Origin: Promethearchaeota archaeon | GTDB taxonomy: Archaea; Asgardarchaeota; Lokiarchaeia; Sigyniarchaeales; SOKP01 | Assembly (NCBI GenBank): GCA_016839555.1 | Contig: JAEOUA010000006.1 | Coordinates: 123,982-187,981, forward strand | DNA: 64,000 bases | Reading direction: 5' to 3' | Shown: piece by piece, positions 1-9,278 of the stretch | How the letters are laid out: each line of letters begins with the position of its first letter | How positions within the stretch are numbered: the stretch's first letter is position 1 | Notes under the pieces: model-generated | Seen by the model: the letters and a program-made list of their open reading frames with translations, nothing else | Databases searched by the model: none | Told to the model about the DNA's origin: nothing | Made by a program: the position numbers and the translations under genes

Positions 1-1592
1 ACGCGATTGAGTGGAAACTCATCGATAAAGACCACCAACGAGGGTCGCTTATAGGAGGCCATCCCTTTGCAATGTTCCAATACTTCCTCCTCTGTAAGCG
101 TCTTACCTTCCTTCACCTTGATGTAAGCTATGATGCCTTCCGTGAATACTTCATGTTTCGCTCCTACAACCCCCACCGATTCGACTTCCGGAAGTTCTGC
201 GATATAAGCCTCCACTTCTGGGGGAAATACTTGATAGCCTTTTGGTTTTATAAGGAATTTCCTCCTTCCTTCCAGATGTAAGCCATCATCACCAATATAT
301 CCCATATCACCCGTATATAAGTAACCATCATTTGTGAGCGTTTTATTGGTAGCTTCTTCATTGCTAAAATAGCCCACAAATGTCTGCAGTCCTTTATAGC
401 AAATTTCCCCAATCTCTCCTTTAGGTAATTCTTCACCCGCCGTTCCATCAGCATTCATAGGATTCCGAATTGACATTGGATAAATGGGAAAATCATGCCC
501 TAATGCCGTCATAAAATCCTCCCAATTCTCTTTCACTTGAATATAGGAACAAAATCCAGATGTTTCTGTTAAGCCTAATCCGCCCCCTATCGTCGGCGCC
601 ATTTTTCTCAATTTCTCTAAGAAGGGGCGATCCACCGATTGTCCCGCACAAATTACAAATCTGAGGGAACTTAAATCATAATCGGAATAGTTTGGGAGTC
701 GCCATTGCATCGCAAACAAGGCAGGAATCTGCCCCAACACCGTAGCCTTGTATTTTTGAATCGCATCCAAAGTTTTTTCCGCATCAAATATATGTAAAAC
801 GATGTCCGTTCCGTTCCCAAATAAGGTCGTCATAAATTGTTCTGTGGTGCCACCTACATGTGAAGGGGGCAAGTTTACAATCATTTTATCTGATGATTCT
901 AACCCGAAGGCTTGTGCTAAGCACATGTTTTGACAGGTGATGCCTTCATTTTTTAACATGGCAGGCTTCGGAAATCCCGTACTCCCGGTTGTAAACACAA
1001 TCATCACCGGGTCTTTCTCTCCCACCTTCGCACATTCTTCCCGGAAGTTTTTCATTGATGCGGGGTTTTGTATGGCTTCCTTATATTCTTGTTCCGCCTC
1101 TTGAGAAATCTCGTATGCTGGTGTAATACCTTTCCGATATCTGTCGTCTGGGGTGCTGAATTGGACTACATACTCTAACCACGGATTATTTTTCATCACT
1201 GCAGCTCCAATCATTCCGAAATTCGCAACCGCGGTTTTTCCAAGATGGCAATACATTTTAGCTTTCTCTTTGACGATTTCCAAACAGCGCATAATTTCGG
1301 GCGGCTTTAATCTCAAGTCTAACGGCGTCCACATCACTCCCAGCTTCGCACAAGCATAGCCCAGAATGATATGGGTATCTAAATAGGGAAGCGAGGTGAC
1401 AACGATATCACCTTTCCTAAATCCCATATTGTATAACTTAAACGCCATCACATCAATGTGCGTTTGAAATTCTTTATATGTATATTTTTTTCCCGTATCA
1501 TAAATAATAAATGCTTCTTTATCCGACGTTTGCTCAGCCCATTTATCTATAACGCCGCATATAGTATGCGGATATTGCTCAAACTCTTCCAA
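1..1592 (-). CDS. Acyl-CoA synthetase / AMP-dependent ligase (3' end cut by window edge)
   Basis: The gene runs off the left edge, so only the last few dozen residues are missing. Read on the minus strand it carries the AMP-binding P-loop signature TTGSTGFPK (about 975-990), the later motifs LTETSG and YTGDMGY, and a C-terminal lid domain that reaches FIDEFPLNR, just before the expected catalytic lysine. This family activates carboxylic acids to acyl-adenylates and then to CoA thioesters; the substrate cannot be read from the sequence. The only usable start I found is TTG at 1590-1592, about 14 bases after a GGTGAG ribosome site; an in-frame stop lies just upstream. A fragment of a paralogue lies at 4,415-4,493. 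It is divergent from the oxidoreductase at 1,824. Confidence 0.88.
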   Translation of the reverse strand, partial: MEEFEQYPHTICGVIDKWAEQTSDKEAFIIYDTGKKYTYKEFQTHIDVMAFKLYNMGFRKGDIVVTSLPYLDTHIILGYACAKLGVMWTPLDLRLKPPEIMRCLEIVKEKAKMYCHLGKTAVANFGMIGAAVMKNNPWLEYVVQFSTPDDRYRKGITPAYEISQEAEQEYKEAIQNPASMKNFREECAKVGEKDPVMIVFTTGSTGFPKPAMLKNEGITCQNMCLAQAFGLESSDKMIVNLPPSHVGGTTEQFMTTLFGNGTDIVLHIFDAEKTLDAIQKYKATVLGQIPALFAMQWRLPNYSDYDLSSLRFVICAGQSVDRPFLEKLRKMAPTIGGGLGLTETSGFCSYIQVKENWEDFMTALGHDFPIYPMSIRNPMNADGTAGEELPKGEIGEICYKGLQTFVGYFSNEEATNKTLTNDGYLYTGDMGYIGDDGLHLEGRRKFLIKPKGYQVFPPEVEAYIAELPEVESVGVVGAKHEVFTEGIIAYIKVKEGKTLTEEEVLEHCKGMASYKRPSLVVFIDEFPLNR

Positions 1593-1823
1593 CGAAATTT
1601 TCTCTTCTCACCTTTCATATGGTTTTGAATACCACAGAATAATAAGGTTGGTGGGTAAAAAAATATTTGGTTTGATTTGGTAAATATGATGTGCGTTTCC
1701 ATATAGTATTAAAACATTTTTATAGAAGATTCTCTAATATTGATCTATGTGTAGAAATATTGATATTAGCAAGATTAGCTTATTTGTTAGAAAGTTCTTA
1801 GAATCGTCGAGGGGGATTTAACA

Positions 1824-3176
1824 ATGGCAGACACAGTTTTTGAAGAAGCACGAGAAACAAAAGTGTTCGATAGCGTTGATGTGCTGGTCTGTGGAGGCGG
1901 GTCATCTGGTATTTTCGCGGCGCTTGCTTCGGCACATCACGGTGCTGATACTTTTTTAATTGAGAAAGAGGGCTTTCTCGGAGGTACTGCGACCAACTAT
2001 CTGGTGAATCCTATTCCCGAGATGATGGGAAAAGGCGGATTCATTCAGAACTTTATGGACCGAATGGCCGAGATGGGAGGGTATATCAAACATGAGCCCT
2101 CAGAGGTCAAATACGACTTTTCCCTTGCCAACACCTATGATGTGGAGATCTTCAAGTTTGTTGCGTTGGAAATGATAGATGAAGCTGGGGTGAAACTGCT
2201 GCTGCACACGCCCGCTGTAAAACCGGTGGTGGAAAATGATATCATACGGGGAGTTATAGTTGAAAATAAATCGGGGCGACAGGCAATCCTTGCGAAGCGT
2301 GTGATCGATTGTACAGGTGACGGGGACGTTGCCGCTCGAGCGGGTGTTCCCTATGAGAAAGGGCGAGAGAAAGACGATCTTATGCCCTCCGTTTCATTGC
2401 TTTTTCATCTTCATAATGATAAGGACTTGGAAGATCTGCCCGCAACGCCATTCGGTGGTATCTTTCTAATTAGTCCGCTCTTGAAAAAAACAGCAAGGAA
2501 AGAGAAGATCAAATACAAAACGCCATATGATGTGGCGTTTATGGTGCCTATGCCGGTAAGTCCCGGGAAACTTTTGGTAAACCTCGCCCATGTAAAGAAT
2601 ATCGATGGGACAAAATCCGAAGATCTCACTCGCGCCCATATCATCTCGCGAAGGCAGATTATGGAAGCGACAGATTTGTTGCGGCATCATCCATATTTCA
2701 GTTCGGCGTATGTTGCGAGCACAGGAACGAGCATTTATGTTCGAGAAACGAGGCGAATTATAGGAGAATATATTATTACTGAGGAGGATGCTGTAAAAGG
2801 AGCTCACTTTGATGACGCAATTACTTCATGCCGATACATGATAGATGTTCACCCCATTGATTCAAGCGAAACCGGGAGATACGAAAAGCATCCGCCCTTT
2901 GACATTCCCTATCGGAGCCTTATTCCGCTTAAGATTAATAATTTGCTGATCGCGGGGCGATGCGTTTCATCCGACCGCGTTGCGCAATCTGCCCTTCGGA
3001 TTGGTGGTACTTGCATGAGCACCGGGGAAGCGGCAGGGACGGCAGCTGCACTCTCAATACAGAAAGGAGTTAAACCACGTGAAATGGATGGCACACTTGT
3101 TCAGAAGGCGTTAGAAACACACGGAGTTAATATCAGACCAGAAAAAGGCACTGTCCCAGAAGAATGTATGTTTTAA
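1824..3176 (+). CDS. FAD-dependent oxidoreductase (FAD_oxidored family)
   Basis: This 450-residue flavoprotein has an N-terminal dinucleotide-binding Rossmann motif (GGGSSG, residues 24-29) followed by an acidic strand end (LIEKEGFLGG), as in the FAD_oxidored/PF12831 group. Near the C-terminus it has the conserved second FAD contact, LLIAGRCVSSDRVAQ followed by a GG-T-MSTGEAAGTAAAL stretch. The substrate is unknown. A strong ribosome site (GAGGGGG) sits 8 bases before the ATG. It is divergent from the acyl-CoA synthetase, and fragments of both genes recur together at 4.4-4.94 kb, which suggests that the pair forms an old functional unit that was once duplicated. Confidence 0.85.
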   Translation: MADTVFEEARETKVFDSVDVLVCGGGSSGIFAALASAHHGADTFLIEKEGFLGGTATNYLVNPIPEMMGKGGFIQNFMDRMAEMGGYIKHEPSEVKYDFSLANTYDVEIFKFVALEMIDEAGVKLLLHTPAVKPVVENDIIRGVIVENKSGRQAILAKRVIDCTGDGDVAARAGVPYEKGREKDDLMPSVSLLFHLHNDKDLEDLPATPFGGIFLISPLLKKTARKEKIKYKTPYDVAFMVPMPVSPGKLLVNLAHVKNIDGTKSEDLTRAHIISRRQIMEATDLLRHHPYFSSAYVASTGTSIYVRETRRIIGEYIITEEDAVKGAHFDDAITSCRYMIDVHPIDSSETGRYEKHPPFDIPYRSLIPLKINNLLIAGRCVSSDRVAQSALRIGGTCMSTGEAAGTAAALSIQKGVKPREMDGTLVQKALETHGVNIRPEKGTVPEECMF

Positions 3177-3282
3177 TATAAAGTATATTTCTTTCTTTTT
3201 TAACAGTGTATTACTTTATATTATCTAGAATTTACCTTTAATTTAATAAATCAATGCGTTTTGTAACTAATTATATAATGAT

Positions 3283-3610
3283 TTAATCAAAAGAAAATTT
3301 TTCTTCACTTAAGACTTTACTAAATTTACAAATATTAACATCTAAAATCTTACAAACCTTTCCAATTGTATTGAGGATTGTTCCAGTTTCATATGTTACT
3401 ACTTTCAAATCGCGAGCTTTTGCTAAGGCAACTACATAATGATCAGAAAATCTTTTGTACTACTACCTTTTCCCCATTTTGAAAAAGCTTTATTATTAAC
3501 TAATTTCCTAACATAAGTTTGTTCTTTCTGGTTTGGCTCAATAAAATGAGTAGTAAAAGATCTAAAAAATTTACATAGCTTATGTCTTTGTCTTTCTATT
3601 TTGATTTTAA
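3283..3610 (-). pseudogene. Broken DUF4411/PIN-like toxin gene
   Basis: Two minus-strand reading frames together spell a PIN-like protein. The upstream part ends in NNKAFSKWGKGSS and then runs into a stop. After a frame change the second part reads FSDHYVVALAKARDLKVVTYE and continues to IGKVCKILDVNICKF, ending at the stop at 3283-3285. The order (Asp followed by ALAKA, then the VVT strand, then a KVC...ILDV stretch) resembles the C-terminal half of DUF4411 PIN-like toxins. The shift lies near 3,455-3,465. The N-terminus with the first catalytic Asp is missing. It abuts the intact PIN gene. Confidence 0.55.
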
Positions 3611-3619
3611 AAACAGTAT

Positions 3620-4066
3620 TTATTTAAATTTATCAGGAATTTTTGGTAAACATATTATTTTTGGTAAATTTTCAAAATGGCGGTCAAATTTATAGATTTC
3701 TTTAATATTTTTTTCTTTCATTAAAAGATAAGCAGAAATATCATTTGAATCCATATTATAATCTAAGATTTTATTTACTGACATGATATATAATGGTATT
3801 GAAATCTCCATGATTTCTACAGACTTATTTGAGATTAATCCAATAATAAATTTTTGTAAATCTTCCCAAGACATTACATTTTTCAAGAGATTAACAACTT
3901 CAGATAATTGAATAATAGAGATGCAAAAGGAATTATTTTCATTATCAATTTTTTTTACTATCTCTTTTGCTTGACTTTTATACCACTTTAGTTTTTCTGA
4001 TAAAGGCTTTCCTTTTTTCGGTTTAAAATAAGCATAGATAAAAATATTTGCATCTAAATATATCAT
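3620..4066 (-). CDS. PIN-domain ribonuclease, VapC-like toxin
   Basis: This 148-residue protein opens with MIYLDANIFIYAY, the first PIN strand with the metal-binding Asp (residue 5). It has a mid-protein acidic residue in SIIQLSEVVNLL and a downstream NMDSNDISAYLLMKE segment with further acidic residues, followed by the IYKFDRHFE strand. PIN toxins are Mg-dependent endoribonucleases. The gene begins 6 bases after the AbrB-like antitoxin stop, which is the usual antitoxin-first toxin-antitoxin layout. VapC-type partners of AbrB antitoxins normally cut tRNA or rRNA; the target here is unknown. Confidence 0.8.
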   Translation of the reverse strand: MIYLDANIFIYAYFKPKKGKPLSEKLKWYKSQAKEIVKKIDNENNSFCISIIQLSEVVNLLKNVMSWEDLQKFIIGLISNKSVEIMEISIPLYIMSVNKILDYNMDSNDISAYLLMKEKNIKEIYKFDRHFENLPKIICLPKIPDKFK

Positions 4067-4072
4067 TTTAAC

Positions 4073-4324
4073 TTAATCCAGTTTATTCTTTGATAAATGT
4101 TTTTCAAATTCAGACCAATTTTCTAATTTATTAATTAAGTTTTCATCAAATTCTAATTTATCAAAAAATTGAGTTAAATCTATTTTTCTCTTTGGAATAA
4201 TTCTTAAAATTCCCCCCTCTTCTATAATAATTACTTCATTCCCATCCTTAAGCTCTTTTTCTCTCCAATTGAGTGGCAACTCAATCTTCCCTTGAGAATC
4301 TACTTTTTTTATTTCTGTATTCAT
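4073..4324 (-). CDS. AbrB/SpoVT-like antitoxin
   Basis: This short protein (83 residues from the ATG) begins with MNTEIKKVDSQGKIELPLNWR, the swapped-hairpin AbrB DNA-binding fold, followed by a GNEVIIIEEGGILRIIPK strand pair. The C-terminal region is acidic and helical and probably covers the toxin. The first gene of an AbrB-PIN pair usually represses its own promoter together with the toxin. An in-frame TTG lies 21 bases upstream (4345), but the ATG fits the usual AbrB N-terminus better. Confidence 0.75.
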   Translation of the reverse strand: MNTEIKKVDSQGKIELPLNWREKELKDGNEVIIIEEGGILRIIPKRKIDLTQFFDKLEFDENLINKLENWSEFEKHLSKNKLD

Positions 4325-4414
4325 TCCTTTTATCACTAAGTTCAATTAATAATTATTTTATCCCATAATATTATTAAAACGCCAAAATTTAAATCTTTTG
4401 GATGTTTATTTCTC

Positions 4415-4493
4415 TTTTCTCTTTTCATTTATGAATTCTTCCATCGATTCCGGATCTGGCATGGCCTCTTTATATTCTTTCTCCGCTCCCTCA
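4415..4493 (-). pseudogene. Remnant of a second acyl-CoA synthetase
   Basis: The minus strand reads ISEGAEKEYKEAMPDPESMEEF, which matches the internal segment ISQEAEQEYKEAIQNPASMKNF of the intact ligase at about 1,045-1,110. Only some 25 codons survive. It is part of a scar of a duplicated ligase/oxidoreductase block, cut off by the truncated PIN gene. Confidence 0.7.
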
Positions 4494-4649
4494 GATATTT
4501 TTAATTGAAGATGCTTTATTGAATATAAATTTATCTAACAGAGAAATGATTGATGTATTTTCATCCATAAAATAAGCAATTAAAATACCAGAATCCAGTA
4601 CTACTTCATTGGATTCATTAAAAAGTTGATTTAGTGATATTTCATTCAT
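4491..4649 (-). pseudogene. Truncated PIN-domain gene (N-terminal part only)
   Basis: A 52-codon reading frame starts at ATG 4647-4649 and reads MNEISLNQLFNESNEVVLDS then GILIAYFMDE, a typical first PIN strand with its metal-binding Asp. It stops after fusing into the acyl-CoA synthetase remnant, so the rest of the PIN fold is missing. It was probably a toxin gene cut by recombination. Confidence 0.6.
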
Positions 4650-4659
4650 TGCGACTTTT

Positions 4660-4944
4660 CCACCCCTTGATATTCCCTATCGGAGCCTCATTCCTCTCAA
4701 GATTGATAATTTGCTGATCGCGAGACGATGCGTTTCATCCGACCGCGTTGCGCAATCTGCCCTTCGGATTGGTGGTACCAGCATGAGCACCGGGGAGGCG
4801 GCAGGTACAGCAGCTGCACTCTCAATACAGAAAGAAGTTAAACCGCGTCAGATGGATGGCAAACTTGTCAAGCAGGCGTTAGAAACACACGGAGTTAATA
4901 TCAGACCAGAAAAAAGCAGCATCCCAGAAGAATGTATGTTTTAA
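4660..4944 (+). pseudogene. Duplicated C-terminus of the FAD oxidoreductase
   Basis: This stretch repeats the last 90 or so codons of the gene at 1,824-3,176 with few changes (both contain RCVSSDRVAQSALRIGG and end in PEECMF). The 77-residue ATG-initiated frame at 4,711 lacks the whole FAD-binding N-terminus, so it is a remnant. It marks the right end of a decayed second copy of the ligase/oxidoreductase block. Confidence 0.85.
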
Positions 4945-5021
4945 TTTAAAGTGTATATAACAAATTTTTAAGATCTTTTATGTTAGCTTCTAACAAGTTT
5001 TGTCAATTTTACTTTGAATAA

Positions 5022-5699
5022 TTACATTTTTTTCTTCAATAAAATCTTCATCCAGCCTTCAAAAAATTCCATTTTAAAATTATTTTTAAATCTTGTATGT
5101 TCAAGAATGCTTTTTATTCTTGTTTGATAAGTTTTCCATTTAAAACCATGGAATTTTGTGATTTGGCTAAAAACCTTATAACGAAAGAATCCATATTGCT
5201 GCCTCAATTTCACAGTAAGATTATCGGGGGCAGAATAACATCCATCATATATCCAAGCTTCACTATTTTTCTTTAACACACGATAACATTCATTAAATAC
5301 CTTTATTGGGTGCTTCCAATGATGGAGGGATCCAGTACTGGTAATGAAATCAATAGAATTATTAGAAAAAGGTAGATTTATAGCATTTGCTATCCGAAAA
5401 GAAACATTATTATAATCTCTCCCATATCCGGAGGCAATCTTAACCATTCTAGGACTTAAATCGATTCCAATCACAGTTATTTGTGGTGCCCGTTTAGCTA
5501 TTTCTATTGATAAAAACCCCGTACCGCAACCAAGATCTACCACGATACCTCTATTTATTTTTTTTACAATAGATTTAGCAATACTTAGTTCTGGTTTGAT
5601 TAAGATTCTCCTTACAATTGCGTTATAGACAATTGCTCCTGGACCTGGAATCTTTTCTATTTTAACTTGTAGGTCTTTTATAAAATTACTAATCATCAT
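5022..5699 (-). CDS. Class I SAM-dependent methyltransferase (UbiE/Methyltransf_11 type)
   Basis: This 225-residue protein has SAM motif I (VVDLGCGTGFLSIEIA), motif II with the acidic ribose-binding residue (VIGIDLSPRM), and the post-motif region (NAINLPFSNNSIDFITSTGSLHHW, then FNECYRVLKKN). These are standard for small-molecule methyltransferases. The substrate is not visible. It is divergent from the sulfatase-like gene at 5,844 with about 145 AT-rich bases between. Confidence 0.85.
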   Translation of the reverse strand: MMISNFIKDLQVKIEKIPGPGAIVYNAIVRRILIKPELSIAKSIVKKINRGIVVDLGCGTGFLSIEIAKRAPQITVIGIDLSPRMVKIASGYGRDYNNVSFRIANAINLPFSNNSIDFITSTGSLHHWKHPIKVFNECYRVLKKNSEAWIYDGCYSAPDNLTVKLRQQYGFFRYKVFSQITKFHGFKWKTYQTRIKSILEHTRFKNNFKMEFFEGWMKILLKKKM

Positions 5700-5843
5700 A
5701 ATAAAGCTATTTATAATTAGTAAGAATTTTCACTTATATATTCTTATCGGCATTATATCGACAAGTTTTAAAAATAAGAGAACCCTTTAAAAACTATAAA
5801 TAAACTCAATAAAATTTTAGAAGAATTTTAATATATTTTAATC

Positions 5844-7277
5844 ATGAAGATTTTTTTAATTATTTTCGATACACTACGAAAAGATCATACTGGCAAAACT
5901 TATGGAAATGAATGGATAAGCACACCTAACTTTGATAAATTTGCTCAAGATTGCATAGTTTTTGATAAGGCTTATCCTGAATCCTTAGCAACAATTCCCG
6001 TTAGGAGAACGATACATACCGGGGCTCGAACTTTTCCATTTACTCAAAAAACCCCTGATCTGCGAACAGATGATGTGGTAATTTTAGCAGGATGGGAACC
6101 TATCCCCCCAAATCAAAAGCATTTATCAGAATATATGAATTCCCATGGATATCTCACAGCATTCATCACCTCAACTTATCATCAATTTAAACCAAATATG
6201 AATTTTCATCTTGGATACGATCAATGGAATTGGATTCGTGGACATGAAGATGATCATTACAGAACTCGTTTAAGAGAGGATAAAGGCAGTCTTTCTAAAA
6301 TAGTAAATAGACATATAGCGAAGAAAAATTTAGTGGCTAAAGCTTATCAGAAACGAATCTTGAAATCCTATTTTCCGAATATTCAAGAGCGCTCAAAAGA
6401 AGACGATTTCTTTCCGGCTAAAACGTTTAATAAAGCATTTGAATTTATTAAAGATTCTAAATCAGATAAGAAAGTGTTCTGTTTTATTGATGAATTCGAT
6501 CCGCATGAGCCCTGGGATCCCCCTCAACACTTTCTAGATTTATACCTTGATAAAAATTATTCGGGTAAAAAAATAATCACACCAGCATATAGCTTAACTA
6601 AAAATTATCTTTCAGATGATGAGTTAAAATGCATGAGAGCTTGTTATGCCGGAGAAGTATCGATGTGTGATTATTGGTTTGGAAACTTTATAGAGGAATT
6701 GAAACAGATGGAGATCTACGATGATTCTTTAATAATTTTAACCAGTGATCATGGCCATAGCATTGGAGAACATGATGCGATTGGAAAATTACCAATGTTT
6801 ATGCATCCCGAATTGGTGGATATCCCTCTCATGATTAAACCGCCCGGAGGAATACACGGACCAAAACGAATTTCGAAAACGTATGTGTATCACCATGATA
6901 TTACGGCAACCATTTTAGGGCTGGTTGCTAAAAATTTGCCTGAGCAACTCGAAGGAATCGACTTATCAGTGTTTTTTAATAATTCAGACCAACTTCTACA
7001 GAATAGAGATTATATAACATGTGGATTTGATATGTTTACTCTTTATAAAGATGATAATTTTGCGTTAATTACTTCCAATGATAAGGAGGTACAGAAATTA
7101 TATGACTTAAATACGGATCCCTCGTGGAATGAAAATATTGCTTCGGATCATCCCGAAATTTGTGAAGATTTATTTAATAAAATTGTAAAAGATGCTAACG
7201 GAAAGCTTCATTTAGGAGATTCAAAATCTATAGAATTATATAAATCTTGGTATGTTTCGGATACAAAGAAAAAATAA
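5844..7277 (+). CDS. Sulfatase-like hydrolase with Thr at the usual formylglycine position
   Basis: This 477-residue member of the alkaline-phosphatase/sulfatase superfamily shows the N-terminal metal site (IIFDTLRKDH, Asp9), TPNFD, the internal DEFDPHEPWDPP segment typical of type I sulfatases, and the C-terminal metal site LTSDHGHSIGEH (Asp302, His303). Sulfatases need a Cys or Ser in C/S-x-P-x-R that becomes formylglycine; here the equivalent is T50-I-P-V-R54. The protein may therefore be a phosphodiesterase-type relative or use Thr directly. No signal peptide is visible, so it is probably cytoplasmic. An MFS symporter follows 145 bases downstream. Confidence 0.8.
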   Translation: MKIFLIIFDTLRKDHTGKTYGNEWISTPNFDKFAQDCIVFDKAYPESLATIPVRRTIHTGARTFPFTQKTPDLRTDDVVILAGWEPIPPNQKHLSEYMNSHGYLTAFITSTYHQFKPNMNFHLGYDQWNWIRGHEDDHYRTRLREDKGSLSKIVNRHIAKKNLVAKAYQKRILKSYFPNIQERSKEDDFFPAKTFNKAFEFIKDSKSDKKVFCFIDEFDPHEPWDPPQHFLDLYLDKNYSGKKIITPAYSLTKNYLSDDELKCMRACYAGEVSMCDYWFGNFIEELKQMEIYDDSLIILTSDHGHSIGEHDAIGKLPMFMHPELVDIPLMIKPPGGIHGPKRISKTYVYHHDITATILGLVAKNLPEQLEGIDLSVFFNNSDQLLQNRDYITCGFDMFTLYKDDNFALITSNDKEVQKLYDLNTDPSWNENIASDHPEICEDLFNKIVKDANGKLHLGDSKSIELYKSWYVSDTKKK

Positions 7278-7422
7278 ATCTGGTTAATGAAATTAGAGAA
7301 TTAGAAAATTAAATTCATAAAATAGATTCATAAAAAGATTTTTATAATATAAGGTTGATTTATTTTTATTGGTTGAAATTTTAACTTTAAGAATATAAAA
7401 ATTTAAAAAATAGGTATCTAAA

Positions 7423-8847
7423 ATGAATGAACATTTAGAAGAAGAATCGTCTAAATATATCAGCTTAACACGTAAAGAAATGTTAAATTATGCAGTCGGA
7501 TATATCCCAAATACTTTCATGGCTGGAGTATTTACATTATTATACGTCAATTTTTTCTGGAATTATCTCGAATTAAATCAAACTTATTTTATAATTGGAC
7601 AAGTAATTTATGCCACAATTAATGCACTGAACGATCCAGTAACAGGTCATATCAGTGATAAAACGGATGTAGATAGATGGGGAAGCCGTCGATTAATTTA
7701 TATTAAATATTTTGGGCCACTATGGGCTGTTTTTTATTTTTTAATGTGGATTCCATGGAGTTATAACAGCCAAATCATTATTTTTATCCATTTTGTGCTA
7801 AGTATTTGCATTTTTGATACGTTTCTTTCTCTCGTGATCGGTTTATATATGTCTTTAATGTCTGAAATTACTGATAGTGTCAAATTCCGCTATAAACTAT
7901 ATTTCTATGCGAACATCTTTAGTTTTATTGGGTTAATTCCTGCTATTTTTGCTCAATCCTTTTTCGAGGCAAGTATACAAATATTTCAAATATTTAATGG
8001 AATCTTCGCATTGTTATGCATAATTTTATATATCTATGCCGTCCGACACATAAAAGAACGACCGGAATTAAGAAAAGAAGAGGATTACTCCTTTTTTCAA
8101 GCAATCAAAGCGGTGATACAATCAAGAGCCTTTTTGACCAGAACTGCATATATATTTTTCAATAATATCGGAAGAGCAATGGTATATTCTTTTGTATTTG
8201 CCTTTTTGTACATCTTAGGGTCGGGCCCGCTCAATCAGATACTATTTATAGCAATGGTGTATCTGTTAGGGTTTGCCTCACAATATATTTATATGATCGT
8301 TGAAAAAAACTGGGGAATTAGAAAAACTATTCTTATCCTAAAACTTACCTATGTTATACTTAGTCTTATTAGCTTCTTTGTGGTAGTTGTATTCGATGCG
8401 CCGATATTTGTGTGGATTTGCGTCGCGATAATTTCAATGTTTTCAGGATTTAATGTATTTGATTTCGTGCTGTTAACCTTTGCGATTGATGAAGATGAAT
8501 TAAAATATGGAAGCAGGCGCGAAAGCATTTTCCAAGGCACGAGCTCTCTCTTGTTCAAGCCGGCAGACAGTCTTGGTCCAATTATTGCTACGCAAATACT
8601 CCTTGCGTTTAGTTTTATACAAGGCGAGCCTGTGCAAACCCCATCGGCACTCTTAGGGATTAAAGTTCTCTTGTTTGTCGCCCCCGCAATATTCCAAGCA
8701 ATTAGCTTGATTTTCATCTATCTATTTCCTTATTATGGCGAAAAACTAGAGAAACTCAATGAAGATATCAAGATATTACACGCGCAAAAGAAACAAAAGT
8801 ATACCGAAATCGAAAAAAGTAGGATGGCTAAAGAGCCACGTGTTTAA
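7423..8847 (+). CDS. MFS transporter, GPH/MelB-like cation symporter family
   Basis: This 474-residue membrane protein has about twelve hydrophobic segments. Between the second and third segments it carries NDPVTGHISDKTDVDRWGSRR, the N-D-P...G-x-x-S-D-x-T...R-G-R-R signature of the glycoside-pentoside-hexuronide (MelB-like) symporters. The C-terminus is a charged cytoplasmic tail. It probably imports a sugar or similar solute with Na+ or H+. Its position after the sulfatase-like gene suggests a catabolic pairing, which is inference only. Confidence 0.85.
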   Translation: MNEHLEEESSKYISLTRKEMLNYAVGYIPNTFMAGVFTLLYVNFFWNYLELNQTYFIIGQVIYATINALNDPVTGHISDKTDVDRWGSRRLIYIKYFGPLWAVFYFLMWIPWSYNSQIIIFIHFVLSICIFDTFLSLVIGLYMSLMSEITDSVKFRYKLYFYANIFSFIGLIPAIFAQSFFEASIQIFQIFNGIFALLCIILYIYAVRHIKERPELRKEEDYSFFQAIKAVIQSRAFLTRTAYIFFNNIGRAMVYSFVFAFLYILGSGPLNQILFIAMVYLLGFASQYIYMIVEKNWGIRKTILILKLTYVILSLISFFVVVVFDAPIFVWICVAIISMFSGFNVFDFVLLTFAIDEDELKYGSRRESIFQGTSSLLFKPADSLGPIIATQILLAFSFIQGEPVQTPSALLGIKVLLFVAPAIFQAISLIFIYLFPYYGEKLEKLNEDIKILHAQKKQKYTEIEKSRMAKEPRV

Positions 8848-9036
8848 GTTATGCATTTATTTATCAAAGGCGTACTTCTCTTCTGAAGAATAAACATTAA
8901 GGTATTAACCACCCTACAACATTTTTTCTTTTTGGTTTTTGGGATTAAGTTGTAATTTAGTAGCCTCCTAAACTATGCATCCCGCATTGGTTATAACTTA
9001 TTTTAATAGATCTAGATTAAATTAAAGATTCATAAA

Positions 9037-9175
9037 TTATCTTTCAATAAAAAACCCATTATCTTTTAAGGGTTGGAGATGGTTTTCGAGGAACTCCAGG
9101 AGCGCCTTCAATCTATTTCAACTTAGATTCAATGTCTCCAAATTTGAAAGATTTCCTAAAGATTCAAAAAAAGAT
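9037..9175 (-). pseudogene. Leucine-rich-repeat protein remnant
   Basis: One minus-strand frame reads ESLGNLSNLETLNLS, then a TGA at 9118-9120, then NRLKALLEFLENHLQPLKDN, ending at the stop at 9037-9039. This is one leucine-rich repeat plus a C-terminal tail with an in-frame stop. It may be the 3' end of the gene whose 5' end lies at 10,545-10,718. Confidence 0.6.
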
Positions 9176-9278
9176 ATAATAAAATTTAAAAGAATAAAAA
9201 AAATTTAATAATTGACATAAAATCAAATCAAAATTAAAAATTTAATATAAAACTCAAATATTAAAAAAGGGTAATTAA

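Noticed and set aside
5844..7277. Formylglycine-dependent sulfatase proper
   Set aside because: The Cys/Ser that would be converted is a Thr, so a plain sulfatase name is not justified.
8848..9036. Possible tRNA or small RNA gene downstream of the transporter
   Set aside because: No cloverleaf, TPsiC-type GTTCRA box or stable hairpin could be found by eye.
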